64,000 bases of DNA from Linnemannia elongata (lineage: Eukaryota > Mortierellomycota > Mortierellomycetes > Mortierellales > Mortierellaceae): the NCBI GenBank assembly GCA_036320915.1, contig JAXBDG010000019.1, positions 434,001 to 498,000 of the forward strand, given 5' to 3'. Made by a program: the position numbers and the translations under genes. Below are positions 1 to 11,900 of this stretch, piece after piece; the first letter of the stretch is position 1; each line of letters starts with the position of its first letter. The notes under the pieces were generated by a model. That model was not told where the DNA came from. It did not search any database and worked only from the letters and a program-made list of their open reading frames with translations.

Positions 1-41
1 CATGGATTTTGCTTTTCTACTGTTTTCTGTTGTTCTTTCAG

Positions 42-97
42 GAAGTTTGATGGAAAAAAATAATAATAATCATGCACTGGCATTCCCAAAACCCTAA
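42..97 (+). other. possible terminal exon of a gene that starts left of the window
   Basis: A pyrimidine-rich stretch ending in TTTCAG looks like a splice acceptor. It is followed by a short open stretch (Ser-Leu-Met-Glu-Lys, four Asn, His-Ala-Leu-Ala) that closes with TAA at 95-97. This would suit the last exon of a plus-strand gene cut off by the window edge. The stretch is too short for any family call, and the same pattern can arise by chance in this AT-rich region. Confidence 0.2.
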
Positions 98-137
98 CAA
101 ACTAACAACAGCGGGCAATGTACGTCTGCATTAACCA

Positions 138-139
<2 letters not shown>

Positions 140-178
<39 letters not shown>
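140..178. repeat. poly-T tract of 39 nt
   Basis: An uninterrupted run of thymines. It is one of several 35-43 nt homopolymers in the window. Exact length is unreliable because such runs are prone to sequencing and assembly error. Confidence 0.9.
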
Positions 179-181
<3 letters not shown>

Positions 182-529
182 GTCCCTCTCATTGCAATGC
201 AATGACAACATCACCCCAACGGTTTCCCGCACGACCACTTTTTATTATTTGGGTTTTCCGATCCGTTTTTTTTTTTTTTTTTTTAAAAAAAATTGAGTCG
301 GGCATGATTTACAGGGTCCGTCGTCGTCCCTGGATAGAATGAGTTTGGGACGGATGGGAAGAAAGGGCTCTCACCCTAGACGCGGACGGACATTACGGAA
401 ATAGTAATAACAAATAATAGTAATAAAAAACAGGTTGAAAAGTCAATAATCAGCTGAAAGAGATGGAGAAATGAAGATTGACCATCTCTGATATCCGTCC
501 GTCCGTCCGTTTCGCGACACGCGACAATG

Positions 530-538
<9 letters not shown>

Positions 539-573
<35 letters not shown>
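539..573. repeat. poly-T tract of about 35 nt
   Basis: An uninterrupted thymine run in the gene-free left end. It accounts for the artefactual poly-Lys frames on the minus strand. Confidence 0.9.
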
Positions 574-576
<3 letters not shown>

Positions 577-752
577 TTTTCCGAACGGCAACAATAACAA
601 CAACAAAAAAAAGGCGTCCATTTACCCTTGGATGTAGTGAGGATAGGATGATTTGTGATATACTTTGTAAGACTGAGTTAAGGCCTCCGCACGACCATTT
701 TTTTTTTTTTTGCTTCAATAATCAAAACGGTAATTGGCTTTGGTAAGGGGGC

Positions 753-771
753 GGGGGGGGGGGGGGGGGGG
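753..771. repeat. poly-G tract of 19 nt
   Basis: A guanine run in a gene-free area. Shorter G runs recur near 3465, 59820, 60270 and 60465. No G-quadruplex pattern of four spaced runs is evident here beyond the single block. Confidence 0.85.
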
Positions 772-1975
772 AGGTCCTTCCTTTCGTGTTTACACAGTGT
801 TTGAGAAGGAAGTAAAGGGGTTCTTGAAGTCAGACTGGGCGAACGCGCGGAAAATAGTGGCATAAAAGTCGATGATGAATCTCTGCTGAAAGAGATGGAT
901 GAGACGACACAATCACGTTCACGGCACGCGACAATGCACTTTGAATGAGCATTCATCTCCATACCTCACAAGTGGGAGGAAGAAAGAGGACTTGTGTCAC
1001 TTTGGATAAGCCGTATTGACTCTCAAGCAGCGCGCGCGCACTCGCTGACAGTTTCTTTGTACATGAAGCCAGTGCGCGTAAATGTTGCTCGAGGGAGAGA
1101 TCGAGATAACGTGATCCTTGCTATAAACACTTGATATAGGTACTGTAATCATCATATCGCACCCTCTCAAAGCGCCATCGCTTCTGTCTCTCCATTCCTG
1201 CCCCAAAGATGTGTTGACAGAAAGATTACTTCCTCAGCAGTTTGACACTTCAGTCAAGAAAACAACAAAAAGGGAGGGAGGGGAGGGGAGAGCGCGTGCG
1301 GTGGCGATAATGTGACTGATGTGATCAGTCGGGATTTTTTAACGCGTCCGGTTTCACAAACACCGCCACCGTCAGGGCCCCTCCCCTGTGTCGGTCCCTG
1401 GATTTCGACCGTGCCACCCACCAATCACAAGCTATGTATCAGGATGTCATGATCATTTTTTTTTTTCTGCCGTATTTTTTTTATTTTTCAGTGTGGGGGG
1501 GTAGAGGGGGTACGCTACTTCAAACAAAAAGGTTTTGGGGAAGGGAAAGGTGGGAAGGGGGGATAAGTGAGGAAGAGGACTAAAAAACCGGGCTGGGAAC
1601 AAGAAAAAAAAAATAGAAAAAAGAAAAAGAAAAAAACGAGTAGGTTATCCAGGTTGACGAGGATACCGAAGGGCAAAAAAAAAAAAAGGTGGGAGGGTCA
1701 GAGGTCAAAAAAAAAAAAAGAAAAAGAAAAAAAATCCACAACTATTTAAAAGTTAAAAAGAAAAGGTGTTGTGAAAGTCATCCTTTGTGGAATGATCGAG
1801 AAGGGGGGTGGTTCCAAGAATTAGCAATAGGGGGAAAGGAAAGGAAAGGGGAAACAAAGAGGGTGGTACTTTTTTTGTGATACATGCAGTCCGTCTGTTG
1901 AGAAAAAAATAAGGTGGAGGGGTATGAAAGAGAGAAAGAATAAATAATTCACAAAGCAACTAAGAACGTAGACCA

Positions 1976-3112
1976 TTACATAGGCGTCTTCCCAGTCAAG
2001 ACACGGGTAGATGGGCCATGTCCTGTGGTCGCCATCATGCGTGCCGTCGAGTTGGCCCGTCCTCGCTGTCTTGAAGGTCCAACCTTGACGGTAAACAGGC
2101 CAGGGATAGCAGAGGAGTTCATCACATGTGACACCTGGTGCTCGTCAAGCTCCAAAGTGAAACTGGCGAACGAGTGCGTGACATTGGTCGTCGAAGGGTT
2201 GAGCAACATCTGGTAGGGGCTATTGCCGTTCTTGGAAGACTTCTTTCCATCATTGCTTGGCGCTGGGCCAGAGCGGGTCAAAACCACGGTGACGGGTGTA
2301 GTGCCATCGCCAGTAGGACAAGGAGGGAGATCCTTGGACATGGCCGCCACCAACATGGCTGAGTGCTGCTCACGGGACATCTTTCGGCTGCGGCCACCGT
2401 TGACGCTGCCCTTGAGGGAACGAGAGCGGGAGCGGTGGCGAGAGCTTGACCGGGGGCGACGGGTGCCAGACTCTCCATATCCGAGTCTGAGCGAGTGCAT
2501 GATGCTCTCTTCCAGCAGGTTACGTCTCCAGACATGTGCCTGGTACTGCTTCAGTGTGGGGTAGTCGCTTGGACGGGCATCATAGGACGATGATCCCGAA
2601 CCGGCGGTGTGATCGGTATGAGACACCGAGAGTGTGGGCGAGCGACCTCGAGGCACATCCTCGTACAGGTCCGGCCTGGAAAGACGATGATGCTTTTCTT
2701 GTTGATGTTGAGAACTCTTCCTGCTATGAAAACTCCTGCGCTTCTTCTGAGGAGTGATGTCATGATCGGGTCCGACCTTAGCTCCTGTAGTTATGGGTGT
2801 AACATTCGCTAGTATCGTTGGCGTTGCTGTTGCTGCGCGGTCCTCAGACGAGATCGAGTTCCTGTTCCGACCCTCCAACGAGAACAGAGACGAGAGACGG
2901 TTCTGTGTCGTTGGGCGGTGCTGTTGCTGTTGCTGTGGTTGCTTGAGCTTGAGACTCTCTGCGCTCGAGGGGTTGGTGGAGATGGTTGTGTTCATATCTT
3001 GAAAACTGGCCTCGCTGGCACTCCTCGAGTCATCCCTGTAGCTGCTCAACCTCCGGCCGATTTTGGTCGATGACCTGAGGTAGTTACGAGTGGATTCCAA
3101 CAACTGAGGCAT
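1976..3112 (-). CDS. hypothetical Arg/Ser-rich protein, 378 aa
   Basis: A single uninterrupted frame on the minus strand. I do not recognise the family. Most of the chain is low in complexity: a Ser-rich N-terminus with Arg pairs, a short Gln run near residue 60, basic Lys-Arg-Arg clusters around residue 125, and an SR-dipeptide block (SRHRSRSRS) near residue 225. The last 80 residues look more ordered, with a hydrophobic/acidic stretch (SFTLELDEHQV) that could be a folded motif. Basic clusters and SR repeats would suit a phosphorylated nuclear or cortical protein, but this is inference only. The start was chosen because the ATG opens the frame and is preceded by ACAAA. It has no close neighbour on the left and a 3.8 kb gap upstream. 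Confidence 0.6.
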   Translation of the reverse strand: MPQLLESTRNYLRSSTKIGRRLSSYRDDSRSASEASFQDMNTTISTNPSSAESLKLKQPQQQQQHRPTTQNRLSSLFSLEGRNRNSISSEDRAATATPTILANVTPITTGAKVGPDHDITPQKKRRSFHSRKSSQHQQEKHHRLSRPDLYEDVPRGRSPTLSVSHTDHTAGSGSSSYDARPSDYPTLKQYQAHVWRRNLLEESIMHSLRLGYGESGTRRPRSSSRHRSRSRSLKGSVNGGRSRKMSREQHSAMLVAAMSKDLPPCPTGDGTTPVTVVLTRSGPAPSNDGKKSSKNGNSPYQMLLNPSTTNVTHSFASFTLELDEHQVSHVMNSSAIPGLFTVKVGPSRQRGRANSTARMMATTGHGPSTRVLTGKTPM

Positions 3113-4852
3113 TTTGTGTAGATATCACTTGTGGAGAAAGGGAAGGAGATTTCGCTCTGTTACTATTCACAGGTGATTACAGGGGTTGGGCAGAGGAAAA
3201 TGTGCAAGCGATGTTAGTGGATTGGTTGAGGAGAGGAGAGTAGGAGAACAGAAGATGCACGGAGGCGTGGAGGGTTGGGTGATAGCGAAGGAAAAAAAGA
3301 GGGAAGAAAGAAAGCACACAGGTAAAAAGACTAAAAGAATGAAATGAGGAGGTCGGACCCCTTCTTAGCCAAAACGTTGGGCAACACCTACAGCAAGACA
3401 AGCAGAGTCGAGTCGGTGTTGAGGAAAGGGGTGTGCGTCCTTTTTTTTTTTGCTGTAGTTAGGGGGGGGGGGGGTAAAGTAAAATACTTCAGTCAAAAGG
3501 CAAAGGAGAGCGAATAGCGCGAATGCAGGGATAGACAGGATAACTGTTTTTTTTATGTGTTGTTATTTGGGTCGTTAAAATAAAAAGACAAAAAAAAGAA
3601 AAAAAAGGGGCAGTGATGAAGGATGATGAAGGGTGAAAGGGGTGGAAATGAGCGAATTGTGGATGATGAAAAAGAAAGTGGAAGGGAAGGTGGTTATTGT
3701 AGACAGACTGCAGGGAGGAGGAGGAGGAGGAGGAAGGTGTTGTTATTGCTATTTCGTTTCTTGGGTATTCTCGAGAGGGGTGGGGGTGGAAGGGGGCGGT
3801 TGTCTTTTCTCGTTGGGGACGGAGGGGAGGGGAGGGGGAGGAGGAGGAGGGGAGGGAGGAAAAAAAGGAAAAAAGGAACAAAGAAGCAAACGACCAAGCG
3901 AGAGGGTGGGTAAAAAAGATATAACGACAAGAGGCAAGCAGATGAACGCCGAGGAAGAGGGGGTGAGGCTAGTATCAGAGTGGGACAATGGGGACAATGG
4001 GGACAATGGACAATAAGGCCAAAAAGAACAATAGGAACGAGAGAGGACCACGAGGGAAGGAAGAGAGGATGAGAGCGATGGTCTCTAATATGAAAATGAT
4101 GAGCTAACGAATCCAATGTTCGATAAATTGTGTATCGGATACATACATATGAAATTGGGTGGGAATTGACGGTGAGGGACGATGAGGGTGGAGGTAAAGA
4201 AGAAGAGGAAGAAGCAAGAGAGGGAAGGAAGACTGAGGGTGGCGAGTGAAAGAAATCAAGAGGGAGCCTGGAAGAAGAAAGGGGGGTTGTTGGTGGTGGT
4301 AGTTGTGGTGGTGGGGGGACAAGGAAGATATGGATATGGTTGTTGCTTTTTGTCGCCAAGAGAGGGAGAGAGAGAGAGAGAGCAGATGGAAATGGAAAAG
4401 GAACAAGAACAAAAAAGAGGAAGGAAGAAGAATGAGCAAATCCTCGGGGGGATATGCCAGGTCTTTTAAGGTGTTTGCGGCACCTGAACCTGGCTTAGGG
4501 TTTTCATTCTCTCCTGTTCCTTGGCCTTCCTTTTTTTTGTTCTTTTCATTTTGGATATATCTTGTTCGTTGTCTATCTCTCAGCCGAACGAAAGACCACC
4601 TCAGAGGAAGGAGGCCCAAGCAATTGAAGCGGATTATCTCCATCATCACAAGGAGTGAGTGAGGATAGATGTGTACAACCTTACACACATAGTGAGAAAG
4701 AAAGACAGTGAGTGAGTGAGAGAGAACGAGCGAAGGAATAGGGGTCGACCTTGAACCGGAGACTTAAAAACAAAACAAAGGAAAGGGCACATGGTGTTGT
4801 AAGCAGCAGGACTAGCCATCTCCAATTGACAAAAGGCAAAGGAAAGGGACCA

Positions 4853-4883
<31 letters not shown>

Positions 4884-6907
4884 TAACGAATTGACTGCTG
4901 ACAACCATCCTGACTTTCTTTTCCTTCTTGTCCTTGACAACAACAAAAAAACAAGCAACCAAAAAACAACAACAAACAACTAACAGCCTTATCCTTCCAG
5001 TCAACCAAGGCCGCTATCACAATTTGGGAATGAAGAGTGCGATAAGGTGATTTCAGGAAGAGGAGGAGGAGTAGAAATTCGATTATTGATGGTGCCTGAA
5101 CTGATGGTGCCTGAGCTGATCAGATGGTTTTGATGGGTAGGGTAGGTAACCCTGTACTGATCAAACAAAGAGACCGTGCAGATCAGCGTCTAGAATTCCT
5201 TCACATAATACAAATTCAGAACGTGCTATCAACAACAACGACAACCAACTTTCGTTCATCTTCCTCGTCCTCGTCCTTCCCCTTACTTTCTCCCTGCCCA
5301 TAATCCCATTATGCCCGTACCAACAATCACATAAGATCACTACAATAACAACCCTTGAACTCGATTATCATCCCACCCTTCCCCCTTCCCATATGGCTAA
5401 CATGCATCATAAATGACCACGCAAATTATCATGTCTGACGGAGGTCCTCTGGGATCCGAGGAGGTGTCTGATCGAATGATAATCAAATGACAATAGCAAG
5501 GAGAGCGCAAGAGAAGTAAGAGTGGATGGAAGGGAAGGAAAGGGGAAGGCGGGACAAGTGTCTAAAAATTGACATTGCAAAACACAAAAAATCATAACAT
5601 GCTCTTCCCACTCTCCTTCCCAGCCTGCAGTGCACACTGCAGTCGACAGACGAGAACAAGGCAAGCGATATATCAAAAGCCCTACGACTCCCCTATAACG
5701 TTTGACTGTTTGTTCGCCTTTGTTTTGTTTCTGTGTCATACCAATTACCATTTACCATTAGAAAAAGCCTTTCCAATGTCACTCTTCTTGCGCCCTCTTG
5801 GCAGAAGAAAACTCAGCTTTACCGTCTCTCTCTCTACCTTCTTCCTCTCAACTACCCTGCATGCATGTCGTCAACGCTGCTTAATGGGACAATTTATTTC
5901 TAGAGCAGACAAGCGGGCATGGGCCAATTCTTCTCCCTCGATAGCTGGAGAAAGGGAGAGAGTGAGCGAAAATAGCACGCGCAAATCCCGTCGCTGGGAA
6001 AGCACAAATTAGCTTTCATGTGTTTTCTTTTTCCTTGGAGGACACACATGACGGTAAACAAAGGGACCACAAGGTGTCCCATCGATAAATGCTAAGTTCA
6101 AGCTAGCTCATGGGATGGGGCTTCTTGGGAGTGTCATTCAGCCAGTCAGTGCCTTTGTCTTTTTACCCACAAATAATCGATCGACACATGAAGAAGGTCC
6201 GAAAGAGGCGACAGTTGTGCCTGTGATGCGATGCTGTCTTTCCTGTGCTTTCTTGTGATGTGTCTTTTTCTTGTGCATTGCTTGTGATGTGCCGGACCAA
6301 AGGAACGAAAAAATAGGGGGAAGAACGAACAGGACGAGGAAGGGAATGATAAGGTCTGCCTGCACCTTCCTGCACTCATTTCACCTACTCACTCACTCAC
6401 CCCTTACACCTCGAGCAGGTAGGACGAAAAGAACAGTGCATTGACAGTTGAGCTGATTTCCAAAAAAAAACCACCGGATGCGATGGGCGAAAGGCCTCAA
6501 AGAAAAGAGAGGGATAAAGATGCTCCCATTCGGCCCTTGAAAATTCTTGGCCTATCTTTCTACCACCCACAATAGTCTGTCCACCATTCAGCTTCCTTCC
6601 CCCCTGGCACAAAGCATACAGTGCACATGCACATCTGTATCAATTCAAGACATGTACAAACATCGCATAGGTCATCGAGCATGGTCCACCTGTTCACTCT
6701 CTTTTCTCCTCACTTTTGTTATCGCTCTCGCCCTTTTTTCTTCTCGCGCTCCGCCCTTTGGTCTCAAATGACTAAGACAGACAGAGGACTCTCATTACTG
6801 CTATGAGTGATAGTGATATAGTCGAATTTGGTGCAGTCGTCCTTTATTATTCTACATGCGCCATCCATCCACACTCAACCCCAACAGTCTCAGATCGTAT
6901 ATACAAT
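3113..6907. other. 3.8 kb region without a recognisable gene
   Basis: Open frames on both strands here are compositional: Ser/Pro/Leu/Phe from CT-rich sequence on one strand and Gly/Arg/Glu from GA-rich sequence on the other. It holds GA microsatellites at about 4366-4381 and 4854-4878, a tandem GGGACAAT at 3984-4014 and a short imperfect duplication of TGATGGTGCCTGA near 5087-5117. Part of it must be the promoter and 5' leader of the gene at 1976-3112 and the 3' leader of CENP-H. I see no RNA gene. Confidence 0.5.
3984..4014. repeat. short tandem repeat, unit GGGACAAT
   Basis: Three adjacent near-identical copies of GGGACAAT followed by a fourth partial copy. It lies in the gene-free region between the Arg/Ser-rich gene and CENP-H. 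Confidence 0.7.
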
Positions 6908-8814
6908 TTAGTCAGAGGCAGACCCTAACTTGAGCATCACATCCAAGTAATGTGGGTCGTTCGACCAATCCACCCCACTCTCCAACAACAGGCCCTATCA
7001 TTACAAAAAGCGTAAGCATGCAAGGAGTTAACAAGAAATGAATGAATCCAAAACAGAAGTGCGACCGACAGGACCGACGGGATAGACCCAGGCAAGTCCA
7101 CCGCATGGGCCATCTTAGGTTAATAAAACTATTTTCATTTCTGTACACAAGAAGCACAGAACAAGAACGACAAGGAGGTGCTAAAAAGAAATTGCCTCAT
7201 ATCACACACACATACACACACATCTTTGGACGACTTTTTTCGGATCGCGACAAAAAAGGAGTGAAGAGGAAAAACGCACACGCCAAGACGTAAGATGAAA
7301 GGGGATTGGGATGATTTGATATTATTACCTGTAATACATTCGACACAACATTGTGCTTGATAGTAATCGTCTTCAGTTCCTCTTCGAATCTAAGTAAGCC
7401 GAACAAATGTAATGTAAAAATGTAGAAGGATGTCGTTAAAAACTACTGCTAAGGCCATCAACAGCGTTCTTTTTTCGCACACTCCCACCCCTTTCTCTCT
7501 ATTATCTTTGACTGACTAACATCATTATCGAAAAGTTGACGTGCAAAAAAAAAAAAAAAAGAATAAAAAAAAAAAGAATAAAAAAAAAAAGAATATAAAA
7601 AAAAAGAGCAAAGCTTGAAAAGAGATGATTGAATGCAGGGGGGTGAGTGTGTCGAAGTTTACCTTTGAGCCATCCTACGATTGCTGACTGCCTCTTGAGA
7701 CGTGGCTCCCTCTTTAATAGCCGCAGTCTCGTGTGCTAACGCCTGAGCGAGTCTACGATTCTCGTCCTGGAGGTCTAGAACAAGCATCAATAAGAAGGAC
7801 AAAACGTCGTAAGGTGGGGGACAGTTAGCACTGGTACACACTTACCCTTCGTCCATTTCACATAACGGAATAACTATTAATATGCGGAATTAATTTACTA
7901 CAGGATTATCTCTCCCTTTACCTATAACTGCCTCCTGGGCTTTTACAAGGTCCTGTCTTGCAATCTGCAAGTCTTTATGGATGCTCAAGTACTCCTCGAC
8001 CGCTGCGTCACGCTTGTCGATTGCATCTGACATAACCCTGAACATTAAGCACACAAGACAAAGATTCGAGTGGTTTGTCAGCAAGTACGGATTCTCTAGG
8101 AATTATGCATCTCCTTCGTAGAAGCTGAGCAGGTAGTGGCCTTACTTTGCTTCCTCGTCCTGGTTTGCTCTGAATATGCCTCTCAACACTACGGGGATTG
8201 AATGTGCACTATTCCGGTCAAAAGACAAAAAAAAAACAATCAGTTTTAACGCGTTTTCTTGTTGGTTTTCTCCTTGGACCTGAACGTTTTATGTCCATTT
8301 GTAGTCCGTAAAATGGTTGAGGTATATCCAAACTACAGTGAGCCGCACCCGTCACTGTTTAACATATGTAGCAACAATAGAGTACCTGAGAATGATCCTG
8401 TCCCGTACAGTCTCTACTGTAGCAGCGGTGGCCAGTTCCTGCTTCAAATTATCAATCCGCTTTTCCAAAGCAAACTTGGCCTCCCCACCCGATAAGTCCT
8501 CCCCTTCATCTGTATTCATCGATCCCGCCTTATCTAAATAGCAATGAGGGCAAAGTTTCCATAGGCCTTTGGTTAGGCACATCACCTCCCCTTTGTCGGT
8601 CCATTGCAACCGGACAGTATTTCGACAAGGCAGCTTTGTTAGGATGTTTTTTACCATGGTTGAGGGCGAATTCCAGTTCCCGAATCTGAGCATCCAGCCA
8701 CGCCTCGTGATCTGCAAGCTGGAGAACCTGTGTCTCAAGCGTGCCAATCAGTGATGCGTCCGGCGTTGTTGTTGCTGTTGTTGTTGTCGTTGATTCTGTT
8801 GTTGTCGTGGACAT
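6908..8814 (-). CDS. CENPH: centromere protein H (CENP-H/Fta3 family), 239 aa in seven exons
   Basis: Exons run 8814-8655, 8533-8386, 8181-8146, 8037-7922, 7774-7663, 7389-7329 and 6994-6908; all seven join in frame (720 nt). CENP-H is a coiled-coil subunit of the CCAN inner kinetochore complex, pairing with CENP-K. The N-terminus is Thr-rich, followed by long helical segments with heptad character (for example DNLKQELATA, EYLSIHKDLQ, LQDENRRLAQ). The C-terminus carries the family's best conserved signature, LLLESGVDWSNDPHY followed by a short hydrophobic end. The length matches the usual ~240-250 residues. Exon 3 has only 36 nt and its acceptor (TTGAG) was picked by frame over a nearby CGTAG. 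The gene lies 184 bp downstream of the ATPase stop codon on the same strand, with a 43-nt A tract between. The call rests on remembered family features and was not searched. Confidence 0.8.
7545..7606. repeat. poly-A tract with GAAT-interrupted tandem units
   Basis: A 16-nt adenine run followed by three units of GAAT plus about ten A. It sits within the long sixth intron of the CENP-H gene (between the exons ending at 7663 and starting at 7389), on the strand opposite to the transcript, so the transcript reads it as U-rich. Confidence 0.8.
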
Positions 8815-8891
8815 GGTTCGTGTGTGGATGTGGTGTGAAATAAGAGTGTGAACTGGAGCCACCACTGGGAATTTAGAACAGGTCACAGGCG

Positions 8892-8934
<43 letters not shown>
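8892..8934. repeat. poly-A tract of 43 nt in the CENP-H promoter gap
   Basis: The longest homopolymer in the window. It fills much of the 184 bp between the stop codon of the P-type ATPase and the start codon of CENP-H. In the direction of transcription it reads as poly-T. Such tracts disfavour nucleosomes in fungi, so it may help open the CENP-H promoter; this is inference. Confidence 0.85.
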
Positions 8935-8937
<3 letters not shown>

Positions 8938-8998
8938 TGGCGTATCAATTTTCATTTTTATTTTACAGCGGTGAGAAATGTGAGAATCTGCGTTTGTC

Positions 8999-11900
8999 TT
9001 AAATGGTCCAGCCAGTTCGTCGGAGAACAAGCTTCTCCATCTCACTCAAGAACACCATGATAACACACCCAACAGCAACCTTGGCCCACGTCCGGCCATA
9101 AACAGGTACCAAGTTCAAGATGCCATTAAACCCGGGCGTATAGATACCGATCAGCATCAGGACAAAACTCAGGAGGACACCAAAAAGCATCCATCGGTTG
9201 CCAAAGAAGTTGACCTTGAACACTGACGTCCGCATGGTCCTTGACAGGAATCCCTGGAGGAGCTGTAGGGTCGTCAGGAAGGTGAATGCCTCGGCGTGGG
9301 CATAGTCGAGATGGTCCTCAGACTTGTCTGCCCACATGTAGACTCCGAAAGTAAGAAGCATCATCGACATGGACTGGAAAATAATCACTCCTAGAGATGT
9401 GTATGTGAGGATACCCTTCTTAGGGGAACGTGGGTGGCGGTTCATCAGACCTGGTTCTGCAGGCTCAACTCCCAATGCCATCGCGGGCGGCACATCAGCT
9501 AGTGTAATATGAAAAAGGCACAAAGCGAGAGAGATAGGCCATGGTTAACAGTGGTAATTGTAGCCGTCCCGATAAGACAAACAATGATAGAGCAAGAACT
9601 TACCGATGATGTTGGCCCACAAGATCATAGTGACAGTAAAGGGAAGATCGACGTTAACGATGGAACACAGAAGGAAGAGGAAAATCTCGGCACAGTTACA
9701 GCTGAGGAGATAGACGATAAACTTGAGAATGTTGTCAAACACTCGACGACCCTCTTCAACAGCCTCGACAATAGTATTGAAGTTGTCGTTGGCCAGCACA
9801 ATATCGGCTGCTTGTTTGGTAATATCCGTTCCAGCAATACCCATCGCCACTCCGACATTGGCAGCCTTGATAGCCGGGGCGTCTATTAGTGGCATACAAC
9901 ACTGTGTAAATTAGCTACAGAACGACAGGTTACACTTGCATAGCAAAAAACCATAAAGTATAAACAAAAGACAACAACGTACCGTTGACACCGTCCCCAG
10001 TCATGGCGACGGATTCACCGCGGCTCTGCAAAGCAGTAACGAGCTTCAGCTTGTTGTCGGGCGAGACTCGGGCAAAGACGTTTGGAAAGGGCTTGAGCTC
10101 GGCTATGGCTTGCTCAGACAACAGATCCAACTCCTCACCCTTGATGGCGCGTCCACCTTCCTCCAGGATACCCAACTCCTTGGCGATCGCAGATGCAGTC
10201 TTGATGTGGTCTCCGGTAATCATGACCACAGTGATACCAGCATCCTTACATATCCGGACACTCTCCTTGACTCCAGCACGAGCAGGATCGATCAATCCAA
10301 TGAGTCCCAAGAAGATCAAGTCACTCTCGGCATATCCAGGGGGCACATCCTCCTCGTCGTCGTCATCATCGTCATCGTTCACGTTCACGGCGGTCAAGAT
10401 ATCCACCTCGGTAGGCTTATGTGATTCGGGCGCAGCTTCCTTTTTGTCCTTCATGTTGTTGAACTTATCCAATCCATCGCCCAAGCCAGTATCCAAAGCG
10501 CCACCGCCGTTAATTAAGACCTTCTTGTAAGCCAGTCCAAGCACGCGAAGACCCTCGTCCGCCATCCTACCAGACGCCTCAGAGACATGATCGTGGAATC
10601 CTTCGGTAACAGGCTGGGTCAGCTCGACTTGACTGGGTCTCAGGACATCCAAGGGGGATGCAAGAGAGCCGGGTGTGACGGTTGGCAGGTATCCGGTACA
10701 TCTGTTCAGGATCTCCTCAGGGGCACCCTTGGCCAGCACAAACTCGTAGTGTTCGCCGGCGGGGGAAGTAGTCTCGAGGGGGGCCTTGTAGGCGACACTC
10801 ATGACCTTGCGCTCACTATCAAAAGCCTGCTCGTAGATACGAGTGTACCCGAGATCGTGGAAGAATGACTTGGGGAAGCCGGCCTTTTGAGCAGCAACCA
10901 CTAAAGCGACTTCAGTTGGGTCGCCAATTCCTTTCCACTCGACAGCACCAGGCACGCTTGCGGCGGGTTCCACATCCTTGTCCTGGTCTAGGGAGTCAAT
11001 TGCTACCTGTTCATGTTCGTCATCCTCCTTCTGAACCACCGAAGAGTTATTGCACAGAGACGAGACCATGAGTGAAATGAGCATCTGAGCGGGTACTTGG
11101 TCCAGGGTCTTGCCAAGGACTTGAGGGGTCTCTCCAGAGCTGGCCTTGAGAGTCACGTCACCTTTGTTGGGGTCCAAACTGGTACTTTCGGTGAATCCGT
11201 AGGTCACACCATCGCTTGTCCAGAGTTCGGCAGCTCCCATCTTTCCCTCGGTCAGCGTGCCGGTCTTGTCCGAGCAGATAAAGGTGACACTACCCAACGT
11301 CTCGACAGCGGGTAGAGTTCGGACAATCGCCTTTCTGGCCGCCATGCGACGAACTCCGAGGGCCATCGTAACAGTCACGACCGCCACCAATCCCTCAGGA
11401 ATAACAGACACGGCCAAACTATGAAGCATAGGAGAAGGGATACATTGTCAACTATCATGTTCATGTCGCCATACGTCAGATACCTGGCAGGTTCTAATGA
11501 GACGGGATGGTCGTACCTCAATGCAACCTTCAAACTCTCTCCGGTGGGATTGTGGTATCCAATCTTGATGCCAGCCATGACGGCGCAGAGGACAATAGCA
11601 AAGACGACAAGCAGCTTGCCGAGAAGAGCGAGCTTCTTTTGGACAGGGGTTAGGACCTTGGTGTGACCGGTAATGGCGGCACTGATTTTACCCATCTCAG
11701 TCAGACGGCCCGTACGGACAACGATACCCTTGCCTCGACCTTTGGCGACCACGGTCGACATGAAGGCGTTTCCTTTGCAGTCACCAATTGGTAACTTGCG
11801 AGTCAGGGTCCTTATCTCCTTAGGGTCCTTGACAACAGCAACAGACTCTCCTGTCAAGATGGACTCGATTATCTCCAATTGGGAAACCTCCGCCAGACGC

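Larger units (their letters stand above)
98..1975. other. gene-free region rich in homopolymers
   Basis: I see no convincing gene here. Open frames are short and made mostly of Phe, Lys or Pro from poly-T, poly-A and poly-G tracts. The stretch holds T tracts at 140-178 and 539-573, a G tract at 753-771, and A-rich runs at 1600-1735. It may include the 3' untranslated region of the minus-strand gene that ends at 1976. Confidence 0.6.

Noticed and set aside
118..718. Open frames rich in Phe or Lys on both strands
   Set aside because: They exist only because they read through poly-T tracts; nothing else in them looks coding.
3489..4688. Several overlapping frames of 100-221 residues on the minus strand rich in Ser, Pro, Leu
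   Set aside because: Produced by CT-rich sequence with few stop codons. No two frames differ in complexity, and none has a motif, a balanced composition or splice sites.
7545..7606. Regular GAAT-spaced units as a CRISPR-like array
   Set aside because: Units are about 14 nt of adenine with no unique spacers, in an intron of a eukaryotic gene.
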